Virus record (IMG/VR): IMGVR_UViG_3300034093_000452
Coordinates: 1 to 44,566 of that record
Reading direction: 5' to 3' (one strand)
DNA from: a virus
DNA length: 44,566 bases
Part shown: positions 8,376-15,634 of the stretch, piece after piece
How the letters are laid out: every line of letters begins with the position of its first letter
How positions within the stretch are numbered: the stretch's first letter is position 1
Made by a program: the position numbers and the translations under genes
Notes under the pieces: model-generated
The model's input: the letters and a program-made list of their open reading frames with translations, nothing else
The model's database searches: none
What the model was told of the DNA's origin: nothing

Positions 8376-8549
8376 ATGTTTGAGTCAATCGAGATCCGTA
8401 AGGTAAAAAACGGTGTTGTAGTAACTTTGCGGACCGATGACGAGGACGCAGAATACGTTTACGATACCGATAGAAAAGCTATCAAGTTCATTAAGGACAT
8501 GTTAGAGTCTAAAGGTAACGTAAGCGTTAAGGAAAAACATGACAGTTAA
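8376..8549 (+). CDS. Hypothetical protein (57 aa)
   Basis: ATG at 8376 follows AAAAAGGTGAATTT, a good ribosome-binding site. The frame gives 57 residues (starts MFESIEIRKVKNGVVVTLRT) and its TAA lies 11 bases inside the next gene. A beta-hairpin-like N-terminal half and charged helix (TDRKAIKFIKDMLESKG) suggest a small soluble protein. Function unknown. Confidence 0.7.
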   Translation: MFESIEIRKVKNGVVVTLRTDDEDAEYVYDTDRKAIKFIKDMLESKGNVSVKEKHDS

Positions 8550-8994
8550 AAAACAATATGCAGTAGGTGATACAGTATGGATATATGGCATTAACCGAAG
8601 CAATACCAAGCCTGTTCAGGGCAAGGTTATTAAAGTAATTGACCTAAGTGAAGCAGGGTACTCTGTCGGTGATCACTATATTATCGAAGTACCTTCACAC
8701 ATTGAACCTATTCTTGAGATTCGAACGTGGCATAACATTAGTCAAGACGAAAAAGGTCCGGTGGGGTCTTTAAGAAACCTTGGTAATTTTGAATCTACTA
8801 TTAAATTTGCCAGTACTGTTGGTTTTGCATTTGATGATCATCCCAGTCTTGACTCATCTGAGGAAGAAGAAGGGCCTAGCACGGAAGAAATACATGCGGC
8901 TCTACAGAAGAGTCAAATGGAGATGGAACACGCTCCTTTAAATCTAAAAGACAATAAACCAAAGCGTCGGTACTTTAAAAAGAAGAAGGCATGA
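8539..8994 (+). CDS. Hypothetical protein (151 aa)
   Basis: N-terminal 65 residues read as a small beta barrel (YAVGDTVWIYGI, QGKVIKVIDLSEAGYSVGD, HYIIEVPS), like SH3-type or KOW-type folds found in phage proteins. An acidic stretch (SSEEEEGPSTEE, about residues 105-116) and a very basic C-terminus (KPKRRYFKKKKA) follow. No known family recognised. It overlaps both neighbours. Confidence 0.7.
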   Translation: MTVKKQYAVGDTVWIYGINRSNTKPVQGKVIKVIDLSEAGYSVGDHYIIEVPSHIEPILEIRTWHNISQDEKGPVGSLRNLGNFESTIKFASTVGFAFDDHPSLDSSEEEEGPSTEEIHAALQKSQMEMEHAPLNLKDNKPKRRYFKKKKA

Positions 8995-9320
8995 GCGCAC
9001 TTGATGATTTGCAGGCGGTGATATTTCAGTGGAGCAAAAAACTTTCTGTGATTAAACCTAAACTTAATTGTGATGGAACAGGTACCGGTGTAAGATGGTG
9101 GCGGCTACAACTTGTAGAAGACTGGGGTTCGTCCGAGGCAGAGGAATTTGTAAACGACCATCTTCATTCAATAAATCTAGACAACTGTGTTAGATGGACA
9201 GAAGAAAAATTAAAAGATTGGCCCAACTGTAAGCGAATGTCTTGGGACATGTGGGATTTTAAAAATCGCAGTGATGCTGAAAAATTTATAACTGTATTTC
9301 ATCTATCATGGGCTCAGTAA
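8991..9320 (+). CDS. Hypothetical protein, Trp-rich, paralogue of next gene
   Basis: 109 residues, ATGA overlap with the gene before. WGSSEAEEFVNDH (about 45-57) and MSWDMWDFKNRSDAEKF (about 83-99) resemble WERSEAGQFVFKH and a matching C-terminal part in the next protein, so the two are likely tandem paralogues. No catalytic motif is visible. Function unknown. Confidence 0.7.
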   Translation: MSALDDLQAVIFQWSKKLSVIKPKLNCDGTGTGVRWWRLQLVEDWGSSEAEEFVNDHLHSINLDNCVRWTEEKLKDWPNCKRMSWDMWDFKNRSDAEKFITVFHLSWAQ

Positions 9321-9601
9321 GATATACTGTAGAAGGCGATGTTGTGAAAAAGATTCACAAGGTTGTTGTGCATAAGTTTAATCTTGCCGATGTCGACGAT
9401 CCTGACATATATGCTGCTGGGCCTATGTTTGATTGGGAACGTAGTGAAGCAGGGCAGTTTGTATTCAAACACGCTGTAGATAAACCAGAATGGCATAGAC
9501 ATATGGATTCAATGTGGATGGGATATAGGTATATTATTATGGCGGAACTTGAAGCAAAGAAGTTATCCGAGTTTTATCTTCGTTGGGGACAAGTTAAATA
9601 A
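9308..9601 (+). CDS. Hypothetical protein, Trp-rich, paralogue of previous gene
   Basis: 97 residues, starting 13 bases inside the previous gene. It shares the pattern W-x2-SEA-x2-FV, a downstream MW with aromatic residues, and a helix before a terminal LRWG. The pair probably arose by duplication. Function unknown. Confidence 0.7.
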   Translation: MGSVRYTVEGDVVKKIHKVVVHKFNLADVDDPDIYAAGPMFDWERSEAGQFVFKHAVDKPEWHRHMDSMWMGYRYIIMAELEAKKLSEFYLRWGQVK

Positions 9602-9605
9602 ATGT

Positions 9606-10382
9606 ATGAAAATCCTAACTATCCTTCTTCTGTTCTGCTCTCTAAACGCAGGTGCCACAACTGCCGCACTATATAATTTTACCGATGCAGTAATGGAGGC
9701 TGCGGTTAGAGAAGATCAAGTAGTACCAATTGCCAGTGTTACTAAACTATTTACAGCAATGGCAGTAATTGACAGTGGAGTTGATCTCAACGAATCAATC
9801 GTTGTCAAAGGATCTACAACAGGACGATTTCCAAATAAGACCAAGGTTCTCCGAATAGAACTTATCAAGGCCATGCTGATCGCCAGCGATAATCGGGCCG
9901 CTGACAGTTTAGCACATGCTCATCCTGGTGGCTACGCTGCCTTTATAAACTATGTCAATGAACATATAAGCGACATCGGTCTAAAAAATACTCGTATTGA
10001 AGATGCTAGTGGTATAGGCGCCGGAAATGTTAGTACAGCTAATGATCTAGTAAATTTTGTATGGTGGTTGCGTAGATACACGCTAATCACACAGATTTCA
10101 TCGGCTGAAAATGAGAAAGTAGAGTTTGACAATAACAGGAACAAGACTGTAACATTACAGGTAAGAAACACTAATCCTGATATTACAAACTATAATGTGT
10201 TGATTAGTAAAACTGGCTTTACCAGCAAAGCAGGTAGATGCTTAGTAATGTTGGTCAAGCACAATGATACTATGTTTGCAGTAGCAGTGTTAGGGGAAAA
10301 GAGTTCTAAGAGTAGATCTCAAAGTATTAAAAATTTAATTTACAACAAGGAATATATGACAAACACATTCCGACGAAACTAA
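9606..10382 (+). CDS. Secreted serine DD-peptidase, penicillin-binding-protein family (S11)
   Basis: From ATG 9606 the 258-residue protein begins with a signal peptide (MKILTILLLFCSLNAGA) and carries all three active-site motifs of low-mass PBPs: Ser44-Val-Thr-Lys47 (SxxK), Ser94-Asp-Asn96, and Lys202-Thr-Gly204. The surrounding ASVTKLFTAMAV and ISKTGFTSKAGRC resemble D-alanyl-D-alanine carboxy/endopeptidases such as PBP7. It should act in the periplasm on peptidoglycan cross-links. An upstream in-frame extension (9549) lacks a signal-like start and overlaps the previous gene, so I reject it. Such an enzyme is uncommon in phages; it may loosen the wall for lysis or alter it during infection. 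Confidence 0.85.
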   Translation: MKILTILLLFCSLNAGATTAALYNFTDAVMEAAVREDQVVPIASVTKLFTAMAVIDSGVDLNESIVVKGSTTGRFPNKTKVLRIELIKAMLIASDNRAADSLAHAHPGGYAAFINYVNEHISDIGLKNTRIEDASGIGAGNVSTANDLVNFVWWLRRYTLITQISSAENEKVEFDNNRNKTVTLQVRNTNPDITNYNVLISKTGFTSKAGRCLVMLVKHNDTMFAVAVLGEKSSKSRSQSIKNLIYNKEYMTNTFRRN

Positions 10383-10439
10383 AGAAAAAATGAGACTAGC
10401 TGCTCAAAATAGAAAAAATAAAAAACAAAAGGACCAAAT

Positions 10440-10811
10440 ATGAATGTTTTTAGAGATATGGAAAAGTTTATGCGAGCCTGCGACCAGACCGTTGATAACT
10501 TTAACGAAGATCAATTTAACCTTTACATGACGCTAATAGAAGAAGAGTGTAGAGAATTAGGCGAAGCTGTAGGCCAACACGATAAAGTCGAAACCGTCGA
10601 TGCACTAGTCGATATTTTAGTTGTTACAATAGGAGCATTACACAGCATGGGCGCAGATGCAGAGGGTGCATGGAAAGAAGTCATGAGAACTAATTTTGCC
10701 AAAATTGACAAAGAAACAGGCAAGGTGCGTAAGCGCGAGGATGGAAAAGTGCTTAAACCTTTGGGCTGGACGCCTCCAGAATTAACTCCGTTTATTACCA
10801 AAACCAATTGA
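10440..10811 (+). CDS. MazG-like nucleotide pyrophosphohydrolase
   Basis: The 123-residue all-helical protein has LIEEECRELGEAV (residues 32-44, the EExxE metal site) and ETVDALVDILVVTIGA (about 51-66, the second acidic helix), the core of the MazG/PRA-PH-like family. The C-terminal KREDGKVLKPLGWTPPEL tail is common in phage versions. It likely hydrolyses nucleoside triphosphates, or affects alarmone levels in the host as proposed for phage MazG. AAAGGACC lies before the ATG. Confidence 0.85.
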   Translation: MNVFRDMEKFMRACDQTVDNFNEDQFNLYMTLIEEECRELGEAVGQHDKVETVDALVDILVVTIGALHSMGADAEGAWKEVMRTNFAKIDKETGKVRKREDGKVLKPLGWTPPELTPFITKTN

Positions 10812-10836
10812 CTTTTGGTACAATCTACTATATAAT
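10808..10836 (+). promoter_or_regulatory. Strong sigma70-type promoter, leaderless start
   Basis: TTGACT (10808-10813), 17 bases and a perfect TATAAT (10831-10836), then 6 bases to the ATG at 10843. The -35 overlaps the stop codon of the mazG-like gene. A short dyad (ACTAT/ATAGT) covers the -10. Confidence 0.85.
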
Positions 10837-10842
10837 AGTCGT

Positions 10843-11082
10843 ATGGCAGATATAATTAGGCATAGTGAAACATGTAAAGTGCGGCAGGCAAATACTAGTA
10901 AGTTAGTGGATGCTACCGTCTATGAATTTAAAGATAAAGATCGGCTAACTGTTGTATTAAATAAAAGCATCAAGATGCCAATGAGATGGAACGGTAAAGT
11001 TTATGAAGGCAAGATGGCTGGATTAGACTTCGTTAGCGACGGTCCCGTTGTAAATAAAACACAAATAACCATTAGAGGTTAA
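10843..11082 (+). CDS. Hypothetical protein (79 aa), leaderless
   Basis: First gene after a consensus promoter, with no room for a Shine-Dalgarno site. Predicted beta-rich: ATVYEFKDKDRLTVVLNKSIKMPMRWNGKVYEGKMAGLDF fits strands separated by turns. It resembles small conserved phage proteins of unknown function. It is followed 14 bases later by the BI-1 gene, which has its own AAAGGAG site. Confidence 0.75.
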   Translation: MADIIRHSETCKVRQANTSKLVDATVYEFKDKDRLTVVLNKSIKMPMRWNGKVYEGKMAGLDFVSDGPVVNKTQITIRG

Positions 11083-11096
11083 AGGAGATTATATAT

Positions 11097-11783
11097 ATGT
11101 ATTCGACAACTTATGAAAATAGTGTCTATAGAAACGCAGAGCAGATCAATTCTGCAATGGGTCGGGTCTATGGGCACATGGCAATTGCGGTATTGATTTC
11201 AATGTTTACTAGCTATCAGGTCAGTGCTAATGCAGCATTGATGGCCTTTTTCTTCACTGGTATTATGAAATGGATAGTAATTTTTGCACCTCTTTTACTG
11301 ATTTTGGCATTTAGTGTAGCCAGTGAAAAGTTTAGTAAAACGGGCTCACAGATATTTTTGTATATATTTTCAGCACTCATGGGGCTTAGTTTTGCTACAA
11401 TTTTTGTGGTGTACAACATGGGCAGTATTGTATCGGCCTTTATGGGAGGTGCGATCCTATTTGGTGTTATGAGTGGATACGGGTACTTTACTAAAAAGGA
11501 TCTTAGTGGATTTGGATCACTATTGTTAATTGGATTGATTGCCATTATTATTGCCAGCGTTATCAATATTTTTGTTGGTAGCACAGTATTTCAAATGGTC
11601 ATTTCGGCCATTGCTATTCTAGTGTTCCTTGGATTAACTGCCTACGACACACAGCGTATTCGTGAAGAGGTATCAATGGAAAATGATGGTGTTGCCGAAA
11701 TTCGCGGAGCACTGAGCTTGTATTTGAATTTTATTAACTTGTTCCTAAGCCTACTACAACTGTTTGGCGAAAAGAAAGACTAA
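11097..11783 (+). CDS. Bax inhibitor-1 (BI-1/YccA/YbhL) family membrane protein
   Basis: 228 residues with about seven hydrophobic helices and the family signature near the C-terminus: LGLTAYDTQRIREE followed by ALSLYLNFINLFLSLLQLFG. The family acts as membrane channel or calcium-leak proteins; E. coli YccA binds and modulates FtsH. It should sit in the inner membrane. AAAGGAG precedes the ATG. The gene shares a transcript with the leaderless gene upstream, so it is likely made early. The infection role is not known. Confidence 0.92.
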   Translation: MYSTTYENSVYRNAEQINSAMGRVYGHMAIAVLISMFTSYQVSANAALMAFFFTGIMKWIVIFAPLLLILAFSVASEKFSKTGSQIFLYIFSALMGLSFATIFVVYNMGSIVSAFMGGAILFGVMSGYGYFTKKDLSGFGSLLLIGLIAIIIASVINIFVGSTVFQMVISAIAILVFLGLTAYDTQRIREEVSMENDGVAEIRGALSLYLNFINLFLSLLQLFGEKKD

Positions 11784-11784
11784 A

Positions 11785-12636
11785 ATGGCACAACACTCGA
11801 AATATTGGAGTTGCAGTCCTTTTGCAGATTGGCTTCGTGGTACTAAGAAACTTAGTGCCGGTACAGCTGAACAATGGGACGACTGGACAACTGCGGCTCA
11901 AATGAAACACAATTTCCGTTACTGGCTAGCGGAAGAAGCACTCGGCCACCTCCAAGACTTTGTCACTTGGCCCGTTAGGAAGATTTATGATATCAAGTAT
12001 TATGTTAATAACCGGTGGGTTACTCGTACTCATAGTCTCACTGCACACCCTAAAGACATTAAACCCGGTCAGTGGTGTGATGTTGGTAATCGTTTCCTTC
12101 CTTGTCTTTTTAATGAGCTGGTCGACTTTGTTGAAGTCGAATTAGCTTGGTGGCAAATTGCTTGGGCAGATAAGGCAGACAGTGTTAAGTATAATCCCCC
12201 ATTCTGGGCAACTGGTTGGTTCCGTTGGAGAACCTGGCGTTGTCCACAAGCTGGACTCGACAATCTGGATTGGCAACGAAGTCTCCGCCACGATACAGAT
12301 AGTGGCTGGGCCGAAGGTGATCCAAATATTGGTAAGCCAACTCCGCAGGCTGTTAAGGCACAGGAAGTTCTTGACCTATATCGTTGGTGGAAAGATGTTT
12401 ATCCAAACCGTCCTGACGCACACGATGCCGGCGGGTGGAGTGAGTACTGTGAACTCAAGCGCAAAGAACACGGCGAGACTGGACTTAGCTTTATGAAAGA
12501 AAGTGCTAATCCAGAAACTCGTGCCTTAGGCGATGCTGCTCTTATGAAGACTCACGAAATTGAGCAGGCATACGAAGCCGAAGATGAAGAAATGATGATC
12601 CGTCTTATCAAGGTGCGTCATGGCCTGTGGACTTGA
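11785..12636 (+). CDS. Tryptophan-rich hypothetical protein (283 aa)
   Basis: I choose ATG 11785 (MAQHSKYWSCSPF), just after the BI-1 stop, over the upstream in-frame start that overlaps BI-1. The protein holds 21 tryptophans in 283 residues, in patches such as AWWQIAWADK and FWATGWFRWRTW (about residues 120-156). It has no signal peptide and no long hydrophobic run. I do not recognise a family; the aromatic patches may stack on nucleic acid, sugar or partner protein. Confidence 0.8.
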   Translation: MAQHSKYWSCSPFADWLRGTKKLSAGTAEQWDDWTTAAQMKHNFRYWLAEEALGHLQDFVTWPVRKIYDIKYYVNNRWVTRTHSLTAHPKDIKPGQWCDVGNRFLPCLFNELVDFVEVELAWWQIAWADKADSVKYNPPFWATGWFRWRTWRCPQAGLDNLDWQRSLRHDTDSGWAEGDPNIGKPTPQAVKAQEVLDLYRWWKDVYPNRPDAHDAGGWSEYCELKRKEHGETGLSFMKESANPETRALGDAALMKTHEIEQAYEAEDEEMMIRLIKVRHGLWT

Positions 12637-12775
12637 TTGCATAAAATCGTACTCGAAAGAGTATGATGCTCACTATTGCGAAACCTGCAATGAATGGTTA
12701 GAAGATATTTGTAACGACCGTGAATGTTTTTATTGTAACAATCGACCCTTAACTCCGAAAGAAAATAATGACTGA
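12620..12775 (+). CDS. Small Cys-rich, zinc-finger-like protein (51 aa)
   Basis: ATG 12620 lies inside the end of the previous gene, and the stop overlaps the next by 8 bases. Cysteines are spaced like a treble-clef or zinc ribbon: YCETCNEW, then ICNDRECFYC near residues 22-42. It probably binds one zinc ion. Function unknown. Confidence 0.65.
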   Translation: MACGLDCIKSYSKEYDAHYCETCNEWLEDICNDRECFYCNNRPLTPKENND

Positions 12776-13022
12776 AAAGAAAACTCCTCAAGATATGACT
12801 CCAGAAGAGCGCAAAGAGCTCAAAGTTGTATTTGCACCTGGCTGTTTCGACAGCTTTGAAGGTTCCCAGGAAGAGCTCGATGAGTTGATGGCTGAAATTG
12901 GACAACTGATCCAAAGTGGAGAATTGTTCGACAAAGCAGTCCCTATTGATGAACTTAGCGATGAAGAACTCCGCATGTTTGCCGAGGACTTCGGTGAAGC
13001 TGACAAACGAAATCTGCAATGA
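12768..13022 (+). CDS. Acidic hypothetical protein (84 aa)
   Basis: Strongly acidic helical protein (SQEELDELMAEIGQLIQSGE, SDEELRMFAEDFGEAD). It overlaps both neighbours by a few bases. Small acidic phage proteins often bind host proteins or mimic DNA, but nothing specific is visible here. Confidence 0.7.
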   Translation: MTEKKTPQDMTPEERKELKVVFAPGCFDSFEGSQEELDELMAEIGQLIQSGELFDKAVPIDELSDEELRMFAEDFGEADKRNLQ

Positions 13023-13558
13023 CTAAAGTTTCAAGCAGTCCTGAACGACATACTTTTCAAGCCGAAGGGTATATAAAACGCTGTGAAGAAGAAGGTAAAG
13101 TGCCGAGTGAAGATTACCTTAATCTTTACAAATCTGCACGACAACAGGATGAAGAAAATATGGTTGATCCAGAATGGCAAAAGGATAACATGGAGTACGA
13201 TCTCCGTAGTACTGAATGGATTTTGGAAAAGGTACGGACAAGTGATGTATATGCTCAAAATCTCTACGCCGCAATCTGCAACAATGACTTCCAAAAGTTA
13301 GACGTTATGCCCATTCTCAAGAATCAAACTTGGGGCGCTTCTTGGAGACGTGCTGGTGGAATTGTGGCAGATATGCTACAAGAAGGAGACTACATCGATT
13401 GGTATTGTAGTGGCATTCGAAACGACAACAATTATGATCCAAAAATAAACATAGCCTTCCCAAACGGGTATGTTCCGGAAAGTGTTGTCACTGCCGAAAT
13501 TCAAGAAGACCTAAAACGACTTGGTTGGATAGTCGTGGATCAAAATAATGAGTTCTAA
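13019..13558 (+). CDS. Hypothetical protein (179 aa)
   Basis: Helical N-terminal half rich in charged residues. The middle (ICNNDFQKLDVMPILKNQTWGASWRRAGGIVADML) and C-terminal half (DYIDWYCSGI, VTAEIQEDLKRLGWIVV) look like a compact alpha/beta domain, similar in feel to conserved hypothetical proteins of proteobacterial phages. No catalytic motif. ATGA-coupled to the gene before and one base shared with the gene after. Confidence 0.75.
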   Translation: MTKVSSSPERHTFQAEGYIKRCEEEGKVPSEDYLNLYKSARQQDEENMVDPEWQKDNMEYDLRSTEWILEKVRTSDVYAQNLYAAICNNDFQKLDVMPILKNQTWGASWRRAGGIVADMLQEGDYIDWYCSGIRNDNNYDPKINIAFPNGYVPESVVTAEIQEDLKRLGWIVVDQNNEF

Positions 13559-13836
13559 TGAGCAGATCTATAGTGTTGTCCGAGGCACAATGGCTTAAAA
13601 TCTATAATCAAATAGCTCAGGATTACCCGCCTAGTGTATTACTAATTCGAAATAAGATGAAATCGGTTTTAGGTTTTACTAGCAGAACCCACAGGGTATG
13701 GAAGATGGATCCAGATTTTGGACATAAGTATCTAAAAGAGTCAATCTATTTGGACTTTTACAACGAGCCAAAGCGTACTATGTTCCTGTTGAAATACTCG
13801 GAATATTTGGACAAAACTGGTATTACCGACTCTTGA
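13558..13836 (+). CDS. Hypothetical protein (92 aa)
   Basis: Mixed helix and strand protein; SRTHRVWKMDPDFGHKYLKESIYLDFYNEPKRTMFLLKYSEYL suggests a small globular fold. No motif recognised. Its stop codon overlaps the -35 hexamer of the promoter for the 406-residue gene, so the operon that begins at 10808 may end here. Confidence 0.65.
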   Translation: MSRSIVLSEAQWLKIYNQIAQDYPPSVLLIRNKMKSVLGFTSRTHRVWKMDPDFGHKYLKESIYLDFYNEPKRTMFLLKYSEYLDKTGITDS

Positions 13837-13861
13837 CTTACAGCCGTTCTGGCTGTATAAT
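13833..13861 (+). promoter_or_regulatory. Strong sigma70-type promoter with dyad in spacer
   Basis: TTGACT (13833-13838), 17 bases and TATAAT (13856-13861). The spacer holds a perfect 7-bp inverted repeat TACAGCC/GGCTGTA (13839-13845, 13851-13857), a possible operator. The leader to ATG 13893 is about 25 bases and has AAGGAG at the right distance. Confidence 0.85.
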
Positions 13862-13892
13862 ATAACTATACTGAAACAGCAAGGAGCACAAA

Positions 13893-15113
13893 ATGGCTAC
13901 AGTCGCAGGCATTAAGATTAAACCCAAAGTTAAAAAAGAAAAGATCACTAGCGTAAGCATCCGTGAGAATGCCAAGCGCGACTATAGCCCAAAGTGGGAT
14001 GGTGCAGAATCGTGGAGCGACAATCAATTCATGCGTCACTTCCATGGTGCAATGGCTTGGTATCGTTTGGAGAAGTCTGCTAAAGAATTGAAGCCCTCAG
14101 TTATTAACTGGATGGGTGCTAACGGCTACGACAAGTCTACTATTAAAGCATTTAAAGATACTAAAGACAGCCGCTGTGGTACTACTATGGGTGCAGTAGC
14201 CGCTTGCTTGCTCCGAGGTATGCCATCAACTCATTCAGGGTTTAACAATGGGCGTGACACTGCAACTTGGTTGGGCAAAGAAATTTCCAAAGTAATCGAG
14301 CAAGGTGCGGATGACGAAGTTGAGAGCGACGACTCTGTTAAAAGTGTAAAGACTGCTGATGTATATGTTCCTACTATTCAAGATCGTCTGCGTGAAGCCG
14401 CAGGTGGTATGAGTGAGGAAATTGATGCAGCCATTGACAGCTTTATCGTAGACCCAGAAGCGTTTAACCCTAAAGACATTAAGGTTGTGAACTTGCTCAA
14501 AGGCAAGGGTGCCAAGGCAGCTCACAGTCGTATCATCAAAGGTTACTTCCAGCGAGGTCACGATGAACTGATGGAGTTGGCTAGCGGTAACGCAGATGAG
14601 CAACTTCGTGAGGGTTACAAGCACCTGCCACGTAAGAATGTCAAGAAGCTGATCGAGTTCTACGAAAGCATTATGGCTGCATGTGAGCAGATTGCGGCTG
14701 AACAGAAGGTTATGAAGAAGCCTCGTGCTGCCAAGGTCAAGCCTGCAGAACAGATTGTTGCTAAACTCAAGTTCATGTTGAGCGACACTAAACTTGGCAT
14801 TACCAGTGCTCCGCCTGCTACTATTATTGGTGCAAGTGGTGTAGCAGTGTTCAATGTAAAGACTCGTAAGATCGGTTACTACATTGCTACCAGCAGTGTT
14901 GGACTTGGTGTAAAAGGCACCACACTAACTGGCTTTACTGACAAGAGTGTTCAGAAGACCCTGCGTAAGCCGCCAGAGCAGATCAAAGAGTTCAAAGAGC
15001 AGAATACACAGAAGCGTTTTGAGACTTGGTTTGCTAAGAGTGTTAAAACTACAGAGACTCAACTCAACGGCCGGTTCAGTGAAGATACTGTTATCCTAAA
15101 GGTATACAAATGA
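13893..15113 (+). CDS. Large hypothetical protein with its own strong promoter (406 aa)
   Basis: Well-formed gene behind a consensus promoter and AAGGAG. The N-terminus is lysine-rich; residues about 20-135 form one segment (SWSDNQFMRHFHGAMAWYRLE, SVINWMGANGYDK), a helical middle has basic stretches (MKKPRAAKVKPAEQ), and the C-terminal 120 residues look beta-rich (VAVFNVKTRKIGYYIATSSVGLGVKGTTLTGF shortened pattern) before a helical end. Codon use looks smoother than in nearby small genes, which fits high expression. I do not recognise a family; a nucleic-acid-binding role is only a guess from the basic segments. Confidence 0.8.
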   Translation: MATVAGIKIKPKVKKEKITSVSIRENAKRDYSPKWDGAESWSDNQFMRHFHGAMAWYRLEKSAKELKPSVINWMGANGYDKSTIKAFKDTKDSRCGTTMGAVAACLLRGMPSTHSGFNNGRDTATWLGKEISKVIEQGADDEVESDDSVKSVKTADVYVPTIQDRLREAAGGMSEEIDAAIDSFIVDPEAFNPKDIKVVNLLKGKGAKAAHSRIIKGYFQRGHDELMELASGNADEQLREGYKHLPRKNVKKLIEFYESIMAACEQIAAEQKVMKKPRAAKVKPAEQIVAKLKFMLSDTKLGITSAPPATIIGASGVAVFNVKTRKIGYYIATSSVGLGVKGTTLTGFTDKSVQKTLRKPPEQIKEFKEQNTQKRFETWFAKSVKTTETQLNGRFSEDTVILKVYK

Positions 15114-15310
15114 AGCAAACTCTACAAATGATCGGATTGTCTATGATCGTTGTAGGGTTATCTCTAGCAATGTTTGGACTTATAGTTTTTGGAAACAGTT
15201 TACCTCAGCAACGAGTATATGACTGCGGAATGGCAGAATGGCATCCCGATATTCCTCCTAAGGTTAGAGAGGAGTGCCGAAAACGTCAATCTTCTAAAAT
15301 AACAACATAA
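15110..15310 (+). CDS. Small membrane protein (66 aa)
   Basis: One N-terminal hydrophobic helix (MIGLSMIVVGLSLAMFGLIVFG, about residues 7-28) and a short soluble tail with YDCGMAEWHPDIPPKVREECR, a motif I have seen in small proteins of aquatic phages. It overlaps the upstream gene by 4 bases. Function unknown. Confidence 0.7.
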   Translation: MKQTLQMIGLSMIVVGLSLAMFGLIVFGNSLPQQRVYDCGMAEWHPDIPPKVREECRKRQSSKITT

Positions 15311-15319
15311 GAGGTTATA

Positions 15320-15634
15320 ATGGCCAATGAACAAGCAAAGTATTTGAATAGCCGCAGACGTTTTAAAGATGAAACAGCAGTAAAGAAGCAACTTAAAATT
15401 GCCAAACAACACAATTCATTTGCTGATGAAAACAAAGTGCTAAAAGAGCCACATCGTTTGGCCAAGCATCATGCAATGGATTGTGGCAGACCAGGTTGTG
15501 CTATGTGCGGGAATCCTCGACATATCCACAAAGACAGTCTTACAGCACAAGAAAAACGTCTATTCCAAGATGTTGAAAAAACTACAGACCGACACAGCAA
15601 CGGATTACAAAATGACCAAGAAGATATACTATGA
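15320..15634 (+). CDS. Small protein with Cys-rich CGRPGCAMCGNPR motif (104 aa)
   Basis: Basic, mostly helical protein. DCGRPGCAMCGNPRHIHKDSLT (about residues 54-75) puts three cysteines and histidines close together, a likely zinc site, followed by TAQEKRLFQD. The same motif occurs in many short phage and bacterial proteins of unknown role. AGAGGTTATAATG supplies a weak ribosome-binding site. Confidence 0.75.
   Translation: MANEQAKYLNSRRRFKDETAVKKQLKIAKQHNSFADENKVLKEPHRLAKHHAMDCGRPGCAMCGNPRHIHKDSLTAQEKRLFQDVEKTTDRHSNGLQNDQEDIL

Noticed and set aside
10390-10443. 17-residue frame between the DD-peptidase and mazG-like gene
   Set aside because: It ends in an ATGA overlap, but is too short and has no clear ribosome-binding site.
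15471-15611. Long upstream extension of the gene at 15612
   Set aside because: It would overlap the Cys-motif gene almost fully, and the extra residues look like frame shadow.
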